A stretch of DNA of 64,000 nt from Daucus carota subsp. sativus (lineage: Eukaryota; Streptophyta; Magnoliopsida; Apiales; Apiaceae). Below the pieces are notes generated by a model. The model was not told the DNA's origin and did not search any database. It was given only the letters and a program-made list of their open reading frames with translations. The DNA lies in contig NC_030381.2 of NCBI RefSeq assembly GCF_001625215.2, forward strand, positions 46,622,689 to 46,686,688, written 5' to 3'. Of the stretch, positions 62,701 through 64,000 are shown piece by piece; position 1 is the stretch's first letter; the number at the start of each line of letters is the position of its first letter. The position numbers and the translations under genes are program-made.

Positions 62701-64000
62701 ATCGTTAAAAAGGTAAAAAATTAAGTATGAATTCAAGTAAAGAACTGTTGAAAACCACGTTTTTACCTTCAGCACAGATAGATAAGAATCTGAAAGGCCT
62801 GTGTACTTGCCAACCATGGCTATTCTAACCTGAAAAATAAATATACACAATAAATAATATATAAAAAAGAAAGAAATAGTAGTAAAATTGATAATTCTCC
62901 ATCTAAATTACTTGAGCAATTTCATTCATATTAAATGAATACCCCAAATTATACTGACAATATTAAGGGCTCAGTTGACAATGCTTCAACAGCTCATGAC
63001 CTTACAAAGTAAAAAAGACAAGCCCTTTTGTTTAAAGTATTGAATTAAGTAAAATTTTATGTATGTATCTGGACATGTGATCTATAAATCGAAATATAAT
63101 GAAATTCATGTGCATAATTATTTTACAGTCAGCTCTAGTCATAGGTAACATAAAGGATAATAATTAAATCTCACAATTTACAAACAGCTTACTGATATAA
63201 TGAATGTGGTTTCAAATTTTAAATTGTGGAGAGCATACCGGATGATGTAACATGTCACAAAGTTGGGCTCTCGATGTCCACTCCCCCAACACAGGTTTCC
63301 GAGCAACACTATATAGTGGACTTTGTGTCAGACTTAGTTGAAAAAGAACTTCATTGATAGAATTGTGAAAAAATAAACCCAAGGATAGTCTAAAATGGCA
63401 GGAGCAAGTAATTGCCTTCACCAAATGGATCAAACCTTGGAGGGCTAATGACTTGAAAACAAATGAATGAATTATATAGCCATATGTGACACAGGAAAAG
63501 AAGTGGGTGTACCCTGTAAGGTTCAGTACTTTTAAGATTGCTTCATGAGCCTTCTGCTCCTATTTAAGAAGAGAAAAGAGATTCAGCATTCTTTAACTAC
63601 AATATGATGGCAGAATACAATTTCTCTAGAATCATCTAATAGAAGTAATTACTTTTAACAGCAAGGGAACACGCCATATGTTGGAAACATCATAAAGTGT
63701 AATAATGTTTTGTGCCTGAAAAAATGAGAAAGGAGCTGTTTAATTGACATGCAAATTAACATCCATAACGTTTATATGAATGTACTGTATACAGTATAGA
63801 GTTCACTTACAGGAACATGGCAAAATCTGGAGAGTTTCTCTATCACATTTTCTTCAAGTTCCTGCAAATTACGTGAAAGTATATAAATGTTAACGAGGAT
63901 ATAACCAAGAATGTAAGTTATACATGGACACAAGTTCATAGAATATTAAGAAGGATGAAAGAGACCGTTGTGCTCCTGCAAGCTAGAATATGGGGTGTCA
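59739..64000 (-). CDS. CTP synthase, 3' part (gene runs off the window)
   Basis: Converts UTP to CTP with glutamine and ATP in the cytosol. Exons visible: >64000-63966, 63861-63811, 63715-63653, 63559-63513, 63308-63239, 62829-62767, 62165-62076, 61997-61959, 61850-61623, 61536-61451, 60910-60862, 60712-60632, 60443-60350, 59917-59739, about 391 codons of roughly 600. The end of the synthase domain is seen as [30 protein letters not shown] and [13 protein letters not shown]; then [19 protein letters not shown] opens the class I glutamine amidotransferase domain. The nucleophile cysteine is in FLGICLGMQ, the catalytic His and Glu in [18 protein letters not shown] and HRHRYEVNPDM are also conserved. 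The tail after [11 protein letters not shown] is Asn/Gly/Ser-rich and ends NGNGLHA. The N-terminal P-loop and start codon lie outside. Which paralogue it is cannot be decided. Confidence 0.96.

Overview
The window is nuclear DNA of a flowering plant. It has split genes with GT-AG introns, AT-rich intergenic DNA, MITEs, Helitrons, LTR elements and a plastid-derived insertion. All five complete genes and the partial one have clear plant-type products. The C-terminal decapeptide of the G-alpha gene ([10 protein letters not shown]) suggests a eudicot, perhaps an asterid, but the species cannot be read from the sequence.

Layout from left to right. 1-7.2 kb: relics of three unrelated genes, all on the minus strand: a CAX-type cation/proton exchanger (1.1-1.7 kb), a plastid-type lipoyl synthase (3.6-4.6 kb) and a PORR-domain organelle RNA-binding protein (6.0-6.9 kb). 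An imperfect 0.8-kb tandem duplication lies between the first two. 9.6-15.9 kb (-): GPA1, heterotrimeric G-protein alpha subunit, 13 exons, 383 aa. 18.7-19.5 kb: an RPA1-like fragment followed by a Helitron-like 3' end. 19.8-20.35 kb: a fold-back Mutator-type MITE. 21.4-23.5 kb (-): an alpha/beta-hydrolase of 303 aa. 25.2-25.95 kb: a hAT-type MITE built from AACCG-like repeats. 26.4 kb (-): tRNA-Ser(GCT). 26.6-34.4 kb (+): GCR1, the seven-helix cAMP-receptor-like protein, 9 exons, 321 aa. 35.6-36.9 kb: a complete 1357-bp non-autonomous Helitron. 38.8-43.2 kb (+): CID7-type PABP-interacting protein (PAM2, CUE, Smr), 579 aa. 44.1-57.8 kb (-): sterol 4-alpha-carboxylate 3-dehydrogenase/decarboxylase fused to a reticulon domain (3BETAHSD/D), 12 exons, 577 aa; its 4.3-kb intron 10 holds a TRIM nested inside the LTR of a second small LTR element. 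58.2-58.4 kb: plastid DNA with trnN-GUU. 59.7-64.0 kb (-): the 3' part of a CTP synthase gene, running off the right edge.

How the genes relate. GPA1 and GCR1 are reported physical partners in Arabidopsis and lie here about 11 kb apart, divergently transcribed, with one hydrolase gene between them. From memory, Arabidopsis GPA1 (At2g26300), CID7 (At2g26280) and 3BETAHSD/D2 (At2g26260) are neighbours on chromosome 2, while GCR1 (At1g48270) and 3BETAHSD/D1 (At1g47290) lie near each other on chromosome 1. The simplest reading is that this window keeps an ancestral block that was split by duplication and gene loss in Arabidopsis. The linkage of receptor-like protein and G-alpha is the most interesting gene-level observation. 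I see no evidence for a new enzymatic or defence system; the rest of the novelty is in mobile-element structure.
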